Under the pieces are notes generated by a model. It did not search any database. It was given only the letters and a program-made list of their open reading frames with translations, and was not told the origin of the DNA. Source: Mitsuaria sp. GD03876 (GTDB lineage Bacteria > Pseudomonadota > Gammaproteobacteria > Burkholderiales > Burkholderiaceae_C). Taken from it: a stretch of 64,000 nucleotides of DNA. The position numbers and the translations under genes are program-made. Shown piece after piece: positions 43,480-53,376 of this stretch (positions are counted from its first letter, which is position 1; each line of letters begins with the position of its first letter). Where the stretch lies: assembly GCF_029840635.1 (NCBI RefSeq), contig NZ_JAOCCU010000013.1, forward strand, positions 1-64,000, written 5' to 3'.

Positions 43480-45195
43480 TCAGCGCAACGTCACCGCCGT
43501 CAGCGCCATCGGATCGGCGGTGGTCGCGGTGTTCGTCGTCACGATCAGCAGCGTGCCGCGCTGGCTCATGCCCAGCCAGCCGCCCAGCGAGTAGCGCCAC
43601 ACCGCCTGGTGCGTCGCCAGGTCGATCGCCACGGTCTGGCGATCGGTCGAGACGAACAGGTGGGTGTCCGTCAGCACCATCGTCTGCTGCCAGACCCGGT
43701 CGGCCGCGTCCATCGGCCACGACCACAGCACCGATCCATCGGCCAGGCTGCGCGCCTCGATCGCCTTGTTGCCCTGGTTGGCCAGGTACACCACGCCGTT
43801 GGCCGTCACCGGCAAGCCGCGGAACGGCGCACGCACCGTCCACCGCACCGAACCGTCCGCGCGCGCGAGCGCCTGGACGCCGGCGTTCGCGCTCGCCGAT
43901 TCCTGGACGTAGCGCGGGCGGTCCATCGCCAGCACCGTGTTCGCGTCCGCGATCACCGGGGTCTGGCTCTCGTAGAGCTTCAGCGCCAAGGACTGTCCGC
44001 CATCGGCCGTCACGTCGAGCAGTTGCCCGCCGTCGGTCGCCCGGAAGGCGCGGAAGGTCGTGCTCGAGTGCGTGTACACCACGCCGTCGGCCACCGTCGC
44101 GCCGAACTGGCCGTGCACCGGCAGCACGCGGCTCGGCGACGGATCGGCCTTCGCGGTCCAGCGCGTCTGCAGGTCGCCGGGGTTCACCGCCGCCACCTCG
44201 CCGGTGATCGCGTCGGTCAGGTACAGCGTGTCGTCCGTCGCGAGCCAGAAACGCGGCGGGTTGTTCTCGTTCAGCGAGCGGGTGGCCAGCACCGCGCCAT
44301 TGGTCCGGTTCGTCGACACCGCCGAGTACAGCGGCAAGGTGCCCGGCGTCGTCGCCTGCAGCGAGGACCAGACCGCGCGGCCGCCCGCCGGCACCACGTG
44401 CGTCAGGCCCGCGCCGGCGATCGTCGCGGTCCATTGCGGCTTGCCGTCGGACTCCGACAGCGCCAGCGCGTTCGGCCCGGTGGCGCCGTCGATGACGCGC
44501 GCCTGCGGCACCAGGATCTGGCCGTCCACCAGCGCCGGCAGTCCGGGCGTCGAGGTGTCCGTCGCGCCGACCAGCCAGGCCATCCAGCGCCGCGAGAACT
44601 TCGACGCGTCCAGCGAGACCGGCACGTAGCCGCTGCGCGTCGAGCCGGGGGCCGCGTCGCTCCAGGGCGTGGCGCCGGCGACCGTCGCGGGCAGCGGCGT
44701 GGTGGCGGTCGGCACCGCCGTCACCTCGAGCCGGTAGTTCAGCCGGGCGCCGCGGTAGCGCTTGCCCGCCGGCGGGATCAGGTCCGGTGGCAGGTCGACA
44801 TGGACCGCCCCGACGTAGACGCCGGCCGGGCGGTCCGGCGCGAGGCGGAAGCTCATCTGCCAGCGCCCGTCGGGCAGCTGCTTCATGTCGCCCATCGACT
44901 GGACCGGGATGCCGGTCGCGCCGTCGACCGAGCGCACGTAGACGAACGGGGTCCGGTCGCGACGCTCCAGGTGCACCGGCGTCGCGTAGATCGTGACCTG
45001 GTCGCAGCTCGCCTCGGGCGCGGCCTTGCAGTCGAAGGTGTCCCGGTCCAGCGCGAAGGTAGGAATGTCCTCGACCGGCGGAGCGCCGGAGTCCGAACCG
45101 CCGCAGCCCGCCAGGGCGGTGAGCGCGAGCAGCGCCGTCGCGCTCGCGCGCCATCCTTGCGCGGCGGCCAGTCGCCGCCCGATCGTCGAAGTCAT
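43480..45195 (-). CDS. PQQ-like beta-propeller lipoprotein
   Basis: Protein of 571 residues starting at 45195 (GGGAGA upstream). The signal ends in the lipobox LTALAGC, giving a lipoprotein. After an N-terminal beta domain (about 25-170), repeated strands such as VYLANQGNKAIEARSLADGSVLWSW and LFVSTDRQTVAIDLATHQAVWRY mark PQQ-like propeller blades resembling BamB. No quinone-binding or dehydrogenase residues are evident. Function unknown. Confidence 0.82.
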   Translation of the reverse strand: MTSTIGRRLAAAQGWRASATALLALTALAGCGGSDSGAPPVEDIPTFALDRDTFDCKAAPEASCDQVTIYATPVHLERRDRTPFVYVRSVDGATGIPVQSMGDMKQLPDGRWQMSFRLAPDRPAGVYVGAVHVDLPPDLIPPAGKRYRGARLNYRLEVTAVPTATTPLPATVAGATPWSDAAPGSTRSGYVPVSLDASKFSRRWMAWLVGATDTSTPGLPALVDGQILVPQARVIDGATGPNALALSESDGKPQWTATIAGAGLTHVVPAGGRAVWSSLQATTPGTLPLYSAVSTNRTNGAVLATRSLNENNPPRFWLATDDTLYLTDAITGEVAAVNPGDLQTRWTAKADPSPSRVLPVHGQFGATVADGVVYTHSSTTFRAFRATDGGQLLDVTADGGQSLALKLYESQTPVIADANTVLAMDRPRYVQESASANAGVQALARADGSVRWTVRAPFRGLPVTANGVVYLANQGNKAIEARSLADGSVLWSWPMDAADRVWQQTMVLTDTHLFVSTDRQTVAIDLATHQAVWRYSLGGWLGMSQRGTLLIVTTNTATTADPMALTAVTLR

Positions 45196-45525
45196 GTGTC
45201 GTTCTCCCTGAGGCATCGCGCCGGGCCGATCCCATCGCGAGGGTCAGGTCTTGTTGCCGGCGCGCGGCAGGGTATGTCGACCTGGTGTCATCGGCAACCC
45301 GCCCGAAGAGGGACGGGAAAACGCCGATGCCAAGGCGACGCGACGCAGGCCAGGCGGATTCGGAACGACGCCTGAACGCGATCCCAACGGCCTCCAAACA
45401 CCTCGCGCGGAGCGGTGTCGTTTGGAGCGCCAGCGGTCATGCAACGCCAAGGGCACCGTGCCACACTGCCGCCGGCCGGCGATCCGGCCGCCTCGTTTCC
45501 AGCCCTTCCCAACGCCCTCATCACC
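45196..45525. other. Intergenic region, nothing recognised
   Basis: A 330-bp gap between the divergent lipoprotein and alpha-carbonic-anhydrase genes. It must hold promoters for both, but I saw no clear boxes, hairpins or small ORFs with a ribosome-binding site. Open frames crossing it lack start signals. Confidence 0.4.
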
Positions 45526-46281
45526 ATGACCCTGCACGCGCGCGCGCTGACGACCGTCCTGTCGATCGGCCTCCTGTCTTCCGCCCTGTCCGCCGTCGCC
45601 GCGACGCCGCCCCACTGGGCGTACACCGGCGACAAGGGCGCCACGCACTGGGGCGACATCGACGCGTCCTTCGCGCAATGCGGGCTCGGCCATCAGCAGA
45701 GCCCGATCGACATCGCCCAGACCGTGAAGGCCGAGCTGCCCCGGCTCGAGTTCCATTACGGCAGCGCCGCGCCGACGATCTGGAACAACGGCCACACCGT
45801 GCAGGTGAACCTGCCGGCCGGCAACACGCTGCAGGTCGGCGACCAGACCTACGAGCTGCTGCAGTTCCACTTCCACACGCCCAGCGAGGAGCGCATCAAG
45901 GGCAAGTCGCAGCCGATGGTGCTGCACTTCGTCCACCGCAACGCGGCCGGCGAGCTCGGCGTGGTCGCCGTGCTGGCGCGCGCGGGCCAGGCCAACGCCG
46001 CGCTGTCGCCGGTGTTCGCGCACCTGCCACGCCCCGGCGAGAAGATCACCGTGGACGAGCTCGCGCTGGACCTGCCGGCCCTGCTGCCCACGTCGCTCGG
46101 CTACTACGACTTCGCTGGCTCGCTGACCACGCCGCCCTGCTCCGAGGGCGTGCACTGGATGGTGCTGAAGACGCCGGTGACGCTGTCGGCCCGCCAGATC
46201 GGCGCGATCCGCAAGCTGGTCGGCAGCAACGCGCGGCCGGTGCAGCCGCTCAACGGTCGCGAGGTCAAGGAAAGCGAGTAA
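45526..46281 (+). CDS. Periplasmic alpha-class carbonic anhydrase
   Basis: Zinc enzyme of 251 residues interconverting CO2 and bicarbonate. A signal peptide (about 1-29) indicates periplasmic location. Family landmarks are HWGDIDASFAQCGLGHQQSPIDI, the zinc ligands in QFHFHTPSEE and LHFVHRN, and the late YDFAGSLTTPPCSEGVHWMVL. Two cysteines (after FAQ and in PPCSEG) match the conserved disulphide. A separate cytoplasmic beta-class enzyme is encoded at 51269-51946. Confidence 0.94.
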   Translation: MTLHARALTTVLSIGLLSSALSAVAATPPHWAYTGDKGATHWGDIDASFAQCGLGHQQSPIDIAQTVKAELPRLEFHYGSAAPTIWNNGHTVQVNLPAGNTLQVGDQTYELLQFHFHTPSEERIKGKSQPMVLHFVHRNAAGELGVVAVLARAGQANAALSPVFAHLPRPGEKITVDELALDLPALLPTSLGYYDFAGSLTTPPCSEGVHWMVLKTPVTLSARQIGAIRKLVGSNARPVQPLNGREVKESE

Positions 46282-46339
46282 GCCGCCCTCCGGCGCCCGG
46301 GCCTGCCGCCGGCGAGGCGGCCGGCACCGGGGCCCGCGC

Positions 46340-47470
46340 TCAGACCAGCGCGCGGCCGATCAGGATCTTCTGCACCTCGGAGGTGCCTTCGTAGATCTGC
46401 GTCACCCGCACGTCGCGGTAGATCCGCTCGACCGGGAAGTCGCTGACGTAGCCGTAGCCGCCGTGGACCTGGATCGCGGCGGAGCACACCTTCTCCGCCA
46501 TCTCGCTGGCGAAGAGCTTGGCCATCGCCGCTTCCTTCAGGCAGGGCTGGCCGGCATCCTTCAGCGACGCCGCATGCCAGATCAGCTGGCGCGCGGCCTC
46601 GATCTGCGTGGCCATGTCGGCCAGCTTGTGCTGCATGGCCTGGTGCTCGAAGATCGGCACGCCGAAGGCGACCCGCTCCTTGCTGTAGCGCAGCGCCGCC
46701 TCGAAGGCCGCGCGCGCCATGCCCACCGACTGCGACGCGATGCCGATGCGCCCGCCCTCCAGCCCCGACAGGGCGATCTTCAGGCCCTGCCCTTCCTCGC
46801 CCAACCGGTTGGCCGCCGGCACCCGGCAGCCCTCGAACAGGATCTGCGCCGTGTCGCTGGCGTGCTGGCCCATCTTGTCCTCGATGCGCGCCACCACGTA
46901 GCCCGGCGTGGACGTGGGCACCAGGAAGGCCGAGATGCCCTTCTTGCCGGCGGCCTTGTCGGTCACCGCCATCACGATCGCGACGTCGCCGTTCTTGCCG
47001 CTGGTGATGAACTGCTTGACGCCGTTGAGGACGTAGTCGTCGCCGTCCCGCACCGCCGTGGTCTTCAGGCCGCCGGCCTCGGAGCCCACATGCGGCTCGG
47101 TCAGGCAGAACGCGCCCAGCATGTCGCCGCGCGCCAGCGGCTTGAGGAAACGTTCCTTCTGGTCCTCGTTGCCGAAGGCCATCAGGATGCTGCACACCGG
47201 GCAGTTGTTGACACTGACGACGGTGGAGGTCGCGCCGTCGCCCGCGCCGATCTCCTCCAGGATGATCGCCAGCGCCAGGTAGTCCAGGCCGGCGCCGTCG
47301 TACTCGGTGGGCACGGCCACGCCGTAGCAGCCGAGTTCGGCCAGGCCCTTGAGCTCGGCCGCCGGGAAGTGGTGGGACTTGTCCCACTCGGCCGCCTTCG
47401 GCGCGATCTGGTCCTGCACGTAGGCGCGGACGGCGTCCTGCACGGCGCGGTGGTCTTCGGAAAGGATCAT
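46340..47470 (-). CDS. Acyl-CoA dehydrogenase
   Basis: FAD enzyme of 376 residues, the usual size for the family. Landmarks are [59 protein letters not shown], the middle [22 protein letters not shown] and the C-terminal [33 protein letters not shown], with Glu in the catalytic position of YEGTSE. It follows the SDR gene by 4 bp in a minus-strand run of acyl-CoA genes, suggesting fatty- or branched-chain acyl-CoA oxidation. The exact substrate is unknown. Confidence 0.94.
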   Translation of the reverse strand: MILSEDHRAVQDAVRAYVQDQIAPKAAEWDKSHHFPAAELKGLAELGCYGVAVPTEYDGAGLDYLALAIILEEIGAGDGATSTVVSVNNCPVCSILMAFGNEDQKERFLKPLARGDMLGAFCLTEPHVGSEAGGLKTTAVRDGDDYVLNGVKQFITSGKNGDVAIVMAVTDKAAGKKGISAFLVPTSTPGYVVARIEDKMGQHASDTAQILFEGCRVPAANRLGEEGQGLKIALSGLEGGRIGIASQSVGMARAAFEAALRYSKERVAFGVPIFEHQAMQHKLADMATQIEAARQLIWHAASLKDAGQPCLKEAAMAKLFASEMAEKVCSAAIQVHGGYGYVSDFPVERIYRDVRVTQIYEGTSEVQKILIGRALV

Positions 47471-47474
47471 GGCG

Positions 47475-48143
47475 TCACCAGGGCAGCGCGCTGCCGTCGT
47501 AGTTGAAGAAGCCGCCGTTGTCGGCCGGCTTCAGGCCGTCGAGCACGCCGCGCAGGCTCGAGGCGCTGGTCGCCACGTCGATGTCGGCCTCCTGGCCGCC
47601 CATGTCGGTCTTGACCCAGCCCGGGTGGAGGCTGACGCAGATCGCGCGGCCGTCCAGCGTCAGCGCGACGTCCTTCATCACCGAGTTCACCGCCGCCTTC
47701 GACGCCCGGTAGACCCAGCCGGCCGAGTTCGCCCGCAGCGTCATCGAGCCCATCCGCGAGGACAGGATCCCGATGCGCGCGTCCGGCGCGAGCGCGTCCA
47801 GCAGCTGCGGCAGCACCCGCATCGGGCCCAGCACGTTGGTGTGCATGACGGCGTCGAAGTCCGCCGCGCTAGGCGGCTGCAGGCCGATCGTCTTCGGGCC
47901 GTACAGCCCGGCCACGTACATGACGCGGTTGAACTGGTGCCCGTCGAGCTGCCAGGCCAGCCCGGCGATGCTGATCATGTCGGACACGTCCAGCTTGATC
48001 GCGGTCGCGCCGAGCGCCTTCAGCTTCTCCAGGCTGGCGTCGTCGCGCGCGGTCGCGACGACGGCGTCGCCGCGCTCGCGGTGCTGCTTCACGAGCTCGA
48101 GGCCGATGCCCCGCGACGCGCCGATGATGAGGACTTGGGCCAT
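47475..48143 (-). CDS. Short-chain dehydrogenase/reductase
   Basis: Rossmann-fold oxidoreductase of 222 residues with the NAD(P) motif GASRGIG (8-14), catalytic Ser in ILSSRMGS and Tyr-x-x-x-Lys as YRASKAA. The end reads NGGFFNYDGSALPW, typical of the small SDR group related to C-factor/csgA. It is 11 bp downstream of the thiolase and 4 bp upstream of the acyl-CoA dehydrogenase. Substrate unknown. Confidence 0.92.
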   Translation of the reverse strand: MAQVLIIGASRGIGLELVKQHRERGDAVVATARDDASLEKLKALGATAIKLDVSDMISIAGLAWQLDGHQFNRVMYVAGLYGPKTIGLQPPSAADFDAVMHTNVLGPMRVLPQLLDALAPDARIGILSSRMGSMTLRANSAGWVYRASKAAVNSVMKDVALTLDGRAICVSLHPGWVKTDMGGQEADIDVATSASSLRGVLDGLKPADNGGFFNYDGSALPW

Positions 48144-48154
48144 CCGTCCCGTCC

Positions 48155-49333
48155 TCAGATCAGCTCGACGCCGACGGCGGTCGCTTCGCCGCCGCCGATG
48201 CACAGCGCCGCGACGCCGCGCTTGAGATTGCGGTGCTTGAGCGCGCCCAGCAGCGTGACCAGGATGCGGGCGCCCGAGGCGCCGATCGGATGGCCCAGCG
48301 CCACGGCGCCGCCGTTGACGTTGACGATCTCGTGCGGCAGCTTGAACTCGGCCATCGCGGCCATCGTGACCGCGGCGAAGGCCTCGTTCACTTCCCACAG
48401 GTCGACGCTCTTGGCGTCCCACTGGTTCTTCGCGAGCAGCTTCTGGATCGCGCCGACCGGGGCCGTCGTGAACCATTCCGGCGCGTTGGCGTGCACCGCC
48501 GTGCCGACGATGCGCGCCACCGGCGTCACGCCCAGCTTGTTGGCGGTGGATTCGCGCATCAGCACCATCGCGGCCGCGCCGTCGGAGATCGACGACGAGG
48601 TGGCGGCGGTGATCGAGCCGTCCTTCTTGAACGCCGGCTTCAGCGTCGGGATCTTGTCGAGCTTGGCCTTGAACGGCTGCTCGTCGCGCGAGATCACCGT
48701 GTCGCCGCCCCTGCCGGCGATCGTCACCGGCGCGATCTCCCAGGCGAAGGAGCCGTCCTCGTTGGCGCGCTTGGAGCGCTCGGTCGAGGCGATCGCGAAC
48801 TGGTCCTGCGCCTCGCGGGTGAAGGCGTACTTGTCGACGCACTGCTCGGCGAAGACACCCATCGCCTTGCCGCGCTCATAGGCGTCTTCCAGGCCGTCCA
48901 GCGCCATGTGGTCGTACATCTGCGCGGCGCCGTACTTCACGCCCTTGCGCGCGAACATCAGGTGCGGCGCGTTGGTCATCGACTCCATGCCGCCGGCGAT
49001 CAGGATGTCGGCGCTTTCGGCCTTCAGCGTGTCGTGCGCGAACATGGTCGCGCGCATGCCGGCGCCGCACATCTTGGACAGCGTCACCGCGCCAACCGAC
49101 TGCGGCAGGCCCGCCTTCAGCACGGCCTGGCGCGCCGGGGCCTGGCCCTGGCCGGCCATCAGGCAGTTGCCGAGGAAGGCTTCCTCGATCGCGTCGGCCG
49201 GGATGCCGGCGCGCTCGACGGCCGCCTGGATGGCGACGGCGCCCAGCTCCCACGCGGCCAGGCCGGCGAAGTCGCCCAGCAGGCCGCCGATCGGCGTGCG
49301 GGCCGCGGAAACGATGACGATGGAATCGGACAT
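48155..49333 (-). CDS. Acetyl-CoA C-acetyltransferase (thiolase)
   Basis: Thiolase of 392 residues joining or cleaving acetyl-CoA units. The nucleophilic Cys lies in LSKMCGAGMRA (about residue 89), and the C-terminal motifs NVNGGAVALGHPIGASGAR and CIGGGEATAVGVE hold the catalytic His and second Cys. The block NAPHLMFARKGVKYG fits the acetoacetyl-CoA thiolase group. With the downstream SDR and dehydrogenase it may form an operon for leucine or fatty-acid degradation. Confidence 0.95.
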   Translation of the reverse strand: MSDSIVIVSAARTPIGGLLGDFAGLAAWELGAVAIQAAVERAGIPADAIEEAFLGNCLMAGQGQAPARQAVLKAGLPQSVGAVTLSKMCGAGMRATMFAHDTLKAESADILIAGGMESMTNAPHLMFARKGVKYGAAQMYDHMALDGLEDAYERGKAMGVFAEQCVDKYAFTREAQDQFAIASTERSKRANEDGSFAWEIAPVTIAGRGGDTVISRDEQPFKAKLDKIPTLKPAFKKDGSITAATSSSISDGAAAMVLMRESTANKLGVTPVARIVGTAVHANAPEWFTTAPVGAIQKLLAKNQWDAKSVDLWEVNEAFAAVTMAAMAEFKLPHEIVNVNGGAVALGHPIGASGARILVTLLGALKHRNLKRGVAALCIGGGEATAVGVELI

Positions 49334-49371
49334 GGGGGTCTCCTTCAAAGAAGTCCGTGGAATCGGTGGAA

Positions 49372-51225
49372 TCAATGGATCGGGAGCTCGCGGTCCTGCG
49401 GCTCCGGCACCTTCAGCGCGGGCGCCACGTCCCGGACGTGGAAGCGCTTGTGCGGGTCGTACGGGAAGACGTCCTCGACATGGCCCGCCAGGATGCGCTC
49501 CTTGTGGGTCTGCCAGAACGCGGGATCGAGCAGGTCGGCGTGGTGCGCCATGAAGACGTCGCGCACGCCGGGATGGCCGAGCAGGAACGGGCCGAAGGTC
49601 TCGGGGAACACGTCGTGCTTCTGCACCGAGTACCAGACCTCGCCGGACAGCTCTTCCTCCTCGTTGCGCGCCTCGGGCACCTTGCGGAAGTTGCAGTCGG
49701 TCAGGTACTCGATCTCGTCGTAGTCGTAGAACACGACCTTGCCGTGGCGGGTCACGCCGAAGTTCTTCCACAGCATGTCGCCAGGGAAGATGTTGGCCGC
49801 CACCAGATCCTTGATCGCGTTGCCGTACTCGACCACCGCATGCGCCAGCTGCGCCGGCGACGCCTCCTGCAGGTAGATGTTGAGCGGCACCATGCGCCGC
49901 TCGATGTACAGGTGCTTGATGACGAGGTCCTCGCCGGTCTCCTCCAGCAGCGACGGGCAGAAGTGCTTGAGCTCGGCGATCAGCTCTTCCTCGAAGCGGT
50001 GGCGCGGGAAGGCGACGCGGGTGTACTCCAGCGTGTCGGCCATGCGGCCCACGCGATCGTGCTGCTTGACCAGCAGGTACTTGGACTGGATCTGCTCGCG
50101 CGTCGTGTCCTTCTGCGGCGGGTAGAAGTCCTTGATGACCTTGAAGACGAACGGGTAGGACGGCAGGTCGAAGACCAGCATCACCATGCCCTTGATGCCG
50201 GGCGCGATGCGGAACTTGTCGCTGCTGTGGCGCAGGTGATTGAGGAAGTCCCGGTAGAACAGGTTCTTGCCCTGCTTCTGCAGGCCCAGCGCCGAGTAGA
50301 TCTCCGAGCGCGGCTTGCGCGGCATCAGCGAGCGCAGGAACTGCACGTAGGCGCTGGGGACCTCCATGTCGACGAGGAAGTAGGCCCGCGCGAAGCTGAA
50401 CAGCATCTGCAGCTCGTCCTCGCCGAACAGCGCGGCGTCGATGTAGAGCCGGCGCTCGACCGGGGCCGGCGCCTTCGATCCGTTGGGCTGGGCCGCCGGT
50501 GCCGTCTCCTTGTGCAGGATCGGCAGCGCGAACGGCGTCTCGGTGAAGCCGTTGATGACCTTGCCGACGATGTACGCGCCCTTGTTGCGGAAGAACAGCG
50601 AGGACAGCACCTGCACCTGGAAGTTGGTGCGCCAGCGGAAGGCGCCCAGCTGCTCGCCCACGGCCTGCAGCACCAGGTCGATGTCGCGGCCCAGGTCCTC
50701 GAACTCCAGCGCCAGCTGGAAGTTCCAGACGATGCGCATGAAGGTGTCGCGCAGCGTGTCCTGCGAGGGGTAGTAGCAGCGGTAGGTCGGCTGCGCGGCG
50801 GGCTCGTCGTTCTCGATGAACTCGGTCGACAGCGCCGGGCGCACGAAGATGAACTCGTTGTGGAAGTAGCTGTGGTGCAGGATGCGCGTCGTGACCGAGT
50901 TGAAGAAGGTCTCGGCGAGCTCGGGCCGCAGGTGCTTGGTCAGCAGCCCGATGTAGTGCAGCTTGACCTGCTGCCAGACCTCGCCGGGCAGCGCGCTGGT
51001 CTGGTAGCGCGCTTCGAGCAGCGCCACCGCCTCGTCCACGCGCAGGTCGTAGAACTCGATGCGCTCGCGCTGCGCGCGCTGCTGGCCGTGCCAGTCCGCC
51101 TGCTCGAAGCGCGTCTTGGCCGTCGCCGACGCGGCGCGGAACAGCCGGTAGTGCTTGTCGAAGCCCTCGAGCATCGCCTGCGCGATCTCGAAGGCGCGCG
51201 GATCGGTGAGCTCGTGGGGGAACAT
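49372..51225 (-). CDS. aceK: Isocitrate dehydrogenase kinase/phosphatase AceK
   Basis: Bifunctional regulator of 617 residues that phosphorylates and dephosphorylates isocitrate dehydrogenase to switch between the TCA cycle and glyoxylate bypass. Landmarks are the N-terminal regulatory domain, then [26 protein letters not shown] (ATP-binding region), [35 protein letters not shown] (catalytic DYDE) and a C-terminal [11 protein letters not shown] short insertion after LPILHKETA is rich in Pro/Ala. No aceA/aceB genes are present here; in Burkholderiales aceK sits in this leucine-catabolism block. Confidence 0.97.
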   Translation of the reverse strand: MFPHELTDPRAFEIAQAMLEGFDKHYRLFRAASATAKTRFEQADWHGQQRAQRERIEFYDLRVDEAVALLEARYQTSALPGEVWQQVKLHYIGLLTKHLRPELAETFFNSVTTRILHHSYFHNEFIFVRPALSTEFIENDEPAAQPTYRCYYPSQDTLRDTFMRIVWNFQLALEFEDLGRDIDLVLQAVGEQLGAFRWRTNFQVQVLSSLFFRNKGAYIVGKVINGFTETPFALPILHKETAPAAQPNGSKAPAPVERRLYIDAALFGEDELQMLFSFARAYFLVDMEVPSAYVQFLRSLMPRKPRSEIYSALGLQKQGKNLFYRDFLNHLRHSSDKFRIAPGIKGMVMLVFDLPSYPFVFKVIKDFYPPQKDTTREQIQSKYLLVKQHDRVGRMADTLEYTRVAFPRHRFEEELIAELKHFCPSLLEETGEDLVIKHLYIERRMVPLNIYLQEASPAQLAHAVVEYGNAIKDLVAANIFPGDMLWKNFGVTRHGKVVFYDYDEIEYLTDCNFRKVPEARNEEEELSGEVWYSVQKHDVFPETFGPFLLGHPGVRDVFMAHHADLLDPAFWQTHKERILAGHVEDVFPYDPHKRFHVRDVAPALKVPEPQDRELPIH

Positions 51226-51268
51226 CGCGTCGTCCGTTCCAGGGGTGACCGCTCGCCGGCGCGCGGGC

Positions 51269-51946
51269 TCAGCGGCCCATCGCGGCCTCGTAGCGGCGGT
51301 GCAGCGCCTCGAGCGCGCTGCGGTAGGCGGGGCCGACGTCCTCGGCCTTGCCGACAGTGATGCTCAGGTCCTTCAGCAGCCCGTTGTGCAGGCCGTAGAC
51401 CCAGCCGTGCACGGCCACCGACTGGCCGCGCGCCCAGGCGTCCTGGACCACGGTGGTCTGGCAGGCGTTGCGGGCCTGCTCCAGCACGTTGAGCTCGCAT
51501 AGCGCGTTGGCGCGCTGGTCCGGCGCCACCTGGTCCAGCCACTCCTGGTGGTGGTTGCGCACGTCCTGGACGTGGCGCAGCCAGTTGTCGACCAGGCCGA
51601 CCCGCAGGTCCTCCAGCGCCGCGCGCACGCCGCCGCAGTTGCTGTGGCCGACGATGATGATGTGCTGGACCTTGAGCTGGTCGACGGCGAACTGCATCAC
51701 CGACAGGCAGTTCAGGTCCGAGTGCACGACGACGTTGGCGACGTTGCGATGGACGAAGAGCTCGCCCGGCAGCAGGTCCACCAGCTCGTTGGCCGGCACG
51801 CGGCTGTCCGCGCAGCCGATCCACAGGTATTGCGGCGTCTGCTGCTTCAGCAAGCGCGAGAAGAAACCGGGGGACTGCTCTTCAGTCTCCGTGGCCCAGC
51901 GCTTGTTGTTGTCCAGCAGGTCTTGCAGTTGGTTCGTCGTGCTCAT
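51269..51946 (-). CDS. can: Beta-class carbonic anhydrase
   Basis: Cytoplasmic zinc enzyme of 225 residues. The ligand set is intact: C45 and D47 in CADSRV, H101 and C104 in GHSNCGG. It supplies bicarbonate to carboxylases, which suits its place between isovaleryl-CoA dehydrogenase and aceK: leucine breakdown uses a biotin carboxylase (methylcrotonyl-CoA carboxylase, not in the window). Confidence 0.95.
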   Translation of the reverse strand: MSTTNQLQDLLDNNKRWATETEEQSPGFFSRLLKQQTPQYLWIGCADSRVPANELVDLLPGELFVHRNVANVVVHSDLNCLSVMQFAVDQLKVQHIIIVGHSNCGGVRAALEDLRVGLVDNWLRHVQDVRNHHQEWLDQVAPDQRANALCELNVLEQARNACQTTVVQDAWARGQSVAVHGWVYGLHNGLLKDLSITVGKAEDVGPAYRSALEALHRRYEAAMGR

Positions 51947-52001
51947 GAAGCGGGATTGTCGCGGTTGCGGGCCGTCGCCGGATGTCGGAACCGCGAAGGC
52001 C

Positions 52002-53180
52002 TCACATCGTTTCGGCGAAGAGCTCGCGGCCGATCAGCATGCGACGGATCTCGGACGTGCCCGCGCCGATTTCGTAGAGCTTCGCGTCACGCCACAGGCG
52101 GCCCAGCGGGTACTCGTTGATGTAGCCGTTGCCGCCGAAGATCTGGATGCCCTCGCCGGCCATCCAGGTGGCCTTCTCGGCGCACCACAGGATGACGGAG
52201 GCGCAGTCCTTGCGGACCTGGCGCACGTGGGCGCCGTCCAGCGCGTCCAGGTTCTTGCCGACCGTGTAGCAGAACGCCCGGGCGGCCTGCAGCACCGTGT
52301 ACATGTCGGCGACCTTGCCCTGGATCAGCTGGAACTCGCCGATCGACTGGCCGAACTGCTTGCGGTCGTGGATGTAGGGGACGACGTTGTCCATCACCGC
52401 CTGCATGATCCCGATCGGACCGGCGGCCAGCACGGCGCGCTCGTAGTCCAGGCCCGACATCAGCACCTTGGTGCCGCCGCCGAGCTGGCCCAGGATGTTC
52501 TCGGCCGGGACCTCGACGTCCTGGAACACCAGCTCGCCGGTGTGGCTGCCGCGCATGCCCAGCTTGTCGAGCTTCTGCGCGATCGAGAAGCCCTTCATGC
52601 CCTTCTCGATCAGGAAGGCGGTCATGCCGCGGGCGCCCAGCTCGGGCTCGGTCTTGGCGTAGACGACCAGCGTGTCCGCGTCGGGACCGTTGGTGATCCA
52701 CATCTTGGTGCCGTTCAGGACGTAGTAGCCGCCCTTGTCCTCGGCCCGCAGCTTCATCGAGACGACGTCGGAACCGGCGCCCGGCTCGCTCATCGCCAGC
52801 GCGCCGACGTGCTCGCCGGAGATCAGCTTGGGCAGGTACTTCTTCTTCTGCGCCTCGTTGCCGTTGCGCTTGATCTGGTTGACGCACAGGTTGGAGTGGG
52901 CGCCGTAGCTCAGGCCGACCGAGGCGCTGGCGCGGCTGATCTCCTCCATCGCCACCATGTGGGCCAGGTAGCCCATCGCGGCGCCGCCGTACTCCTCGGG
53001 CACCGTGATGCCCAGGACGCCCACGTCGCCCATCTTGCGCCACAGGTCCATCGGGAACTGGTCGCTGTGGTCGATCTCCGCGGCGCGGGGAGCGATCTCG
53101 GCTTGGGCGAACTCGCGCACCGCGTCGCGCAGCGCGTCGATGTCCTCTCCGAGTTGGAAGTTCAGACCGGGCAGGTTCAT
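52002..53180 (-). CDS. ivd: Isovaleryl-CoA dehydrogenase
   Basis: FAD enzyme of 392 residues for the third step of leucine catabolism (isovaleryl-CoA to 3-methylcrotonyl-CoA). Landmarks are [49 protein letters not shown], an [17 protein letters not shown] block with the Glu254-like catalytic residue and [31 protein letters not shown]. The start at 53180 follows GAGGAG. A 16-bp palindrome just upstream resembles the operators of leucine-catabolism regulators. Confidence 0.95.
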   Translation of the reverse strand: MNLPGLNFQLGEDIDALRDAVREFAQAEIAPRAAEIDHSDQFPMDLWRKMGDVGVLGITVPEEYGGAAMGYLAHMVAMEEISRASASVGLSYGAHSNLCVNQIKRNGNEAQKKKYLPKLISGEHVGALAMSEPGAGSDVVSMKLRAEDKGGYYVLNGTKMWITNGPDADTLVVYAKTEPELGARGMTAFLIEKGMKGFSIAQKLDKLGMRGSHTGELVFQDVEVPAENILGQLGGGTKVLMSGLDYERAVLAAGPIGIMQAVMDNVVPYIHDRKQFGQSIGEFQLIQGKVADMYTVLQAARAFCYTVGKNLDALDGAHVRQVRKDCASVILWCAEKATWMAGEGIQIFGGNGYINEYPLGRLWRDAKLYEIGAGTSEIRRMLIGRELFAETM

Positions 53181-53245
53181 GGGTTTGTCTCCTCGACCAC
53201 CTCCGCGCGCCGCCGTCCGGGCGCCGCGCTGGGCAATTCGCACTT

Positions 53246-53261
53246 ACGTTTACGTAAACGT
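53246..53261. promoter_or_regulatory. 16-bp palindromic operator upstream of ivd (LiuR-like)
   Basis: ACGTTTACGTAAACGT is perfectly self-complementary and lies about 66 bp upstream of the ivd start, right after TTGACG on the minus strand. ACGTAAACGT-type palindromes are reported for MerR-family LiuR sites upstream of leucine-catabolism genes. I recall the motif only approximately. No liuR gene is in the window. Confidence 0.6.
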
Positions 53262-53376
53262 CAATTGTAGAGCAGGTCGACCCGGTTCCGGCTATTGCAG
53301 AAATGCGTAAGGAAGAGTCCGGAGGGCGGCGCCGGTCCGCCGGGACGGGCCGGGGGGTGGCGGCGCCTTCGGGGAA

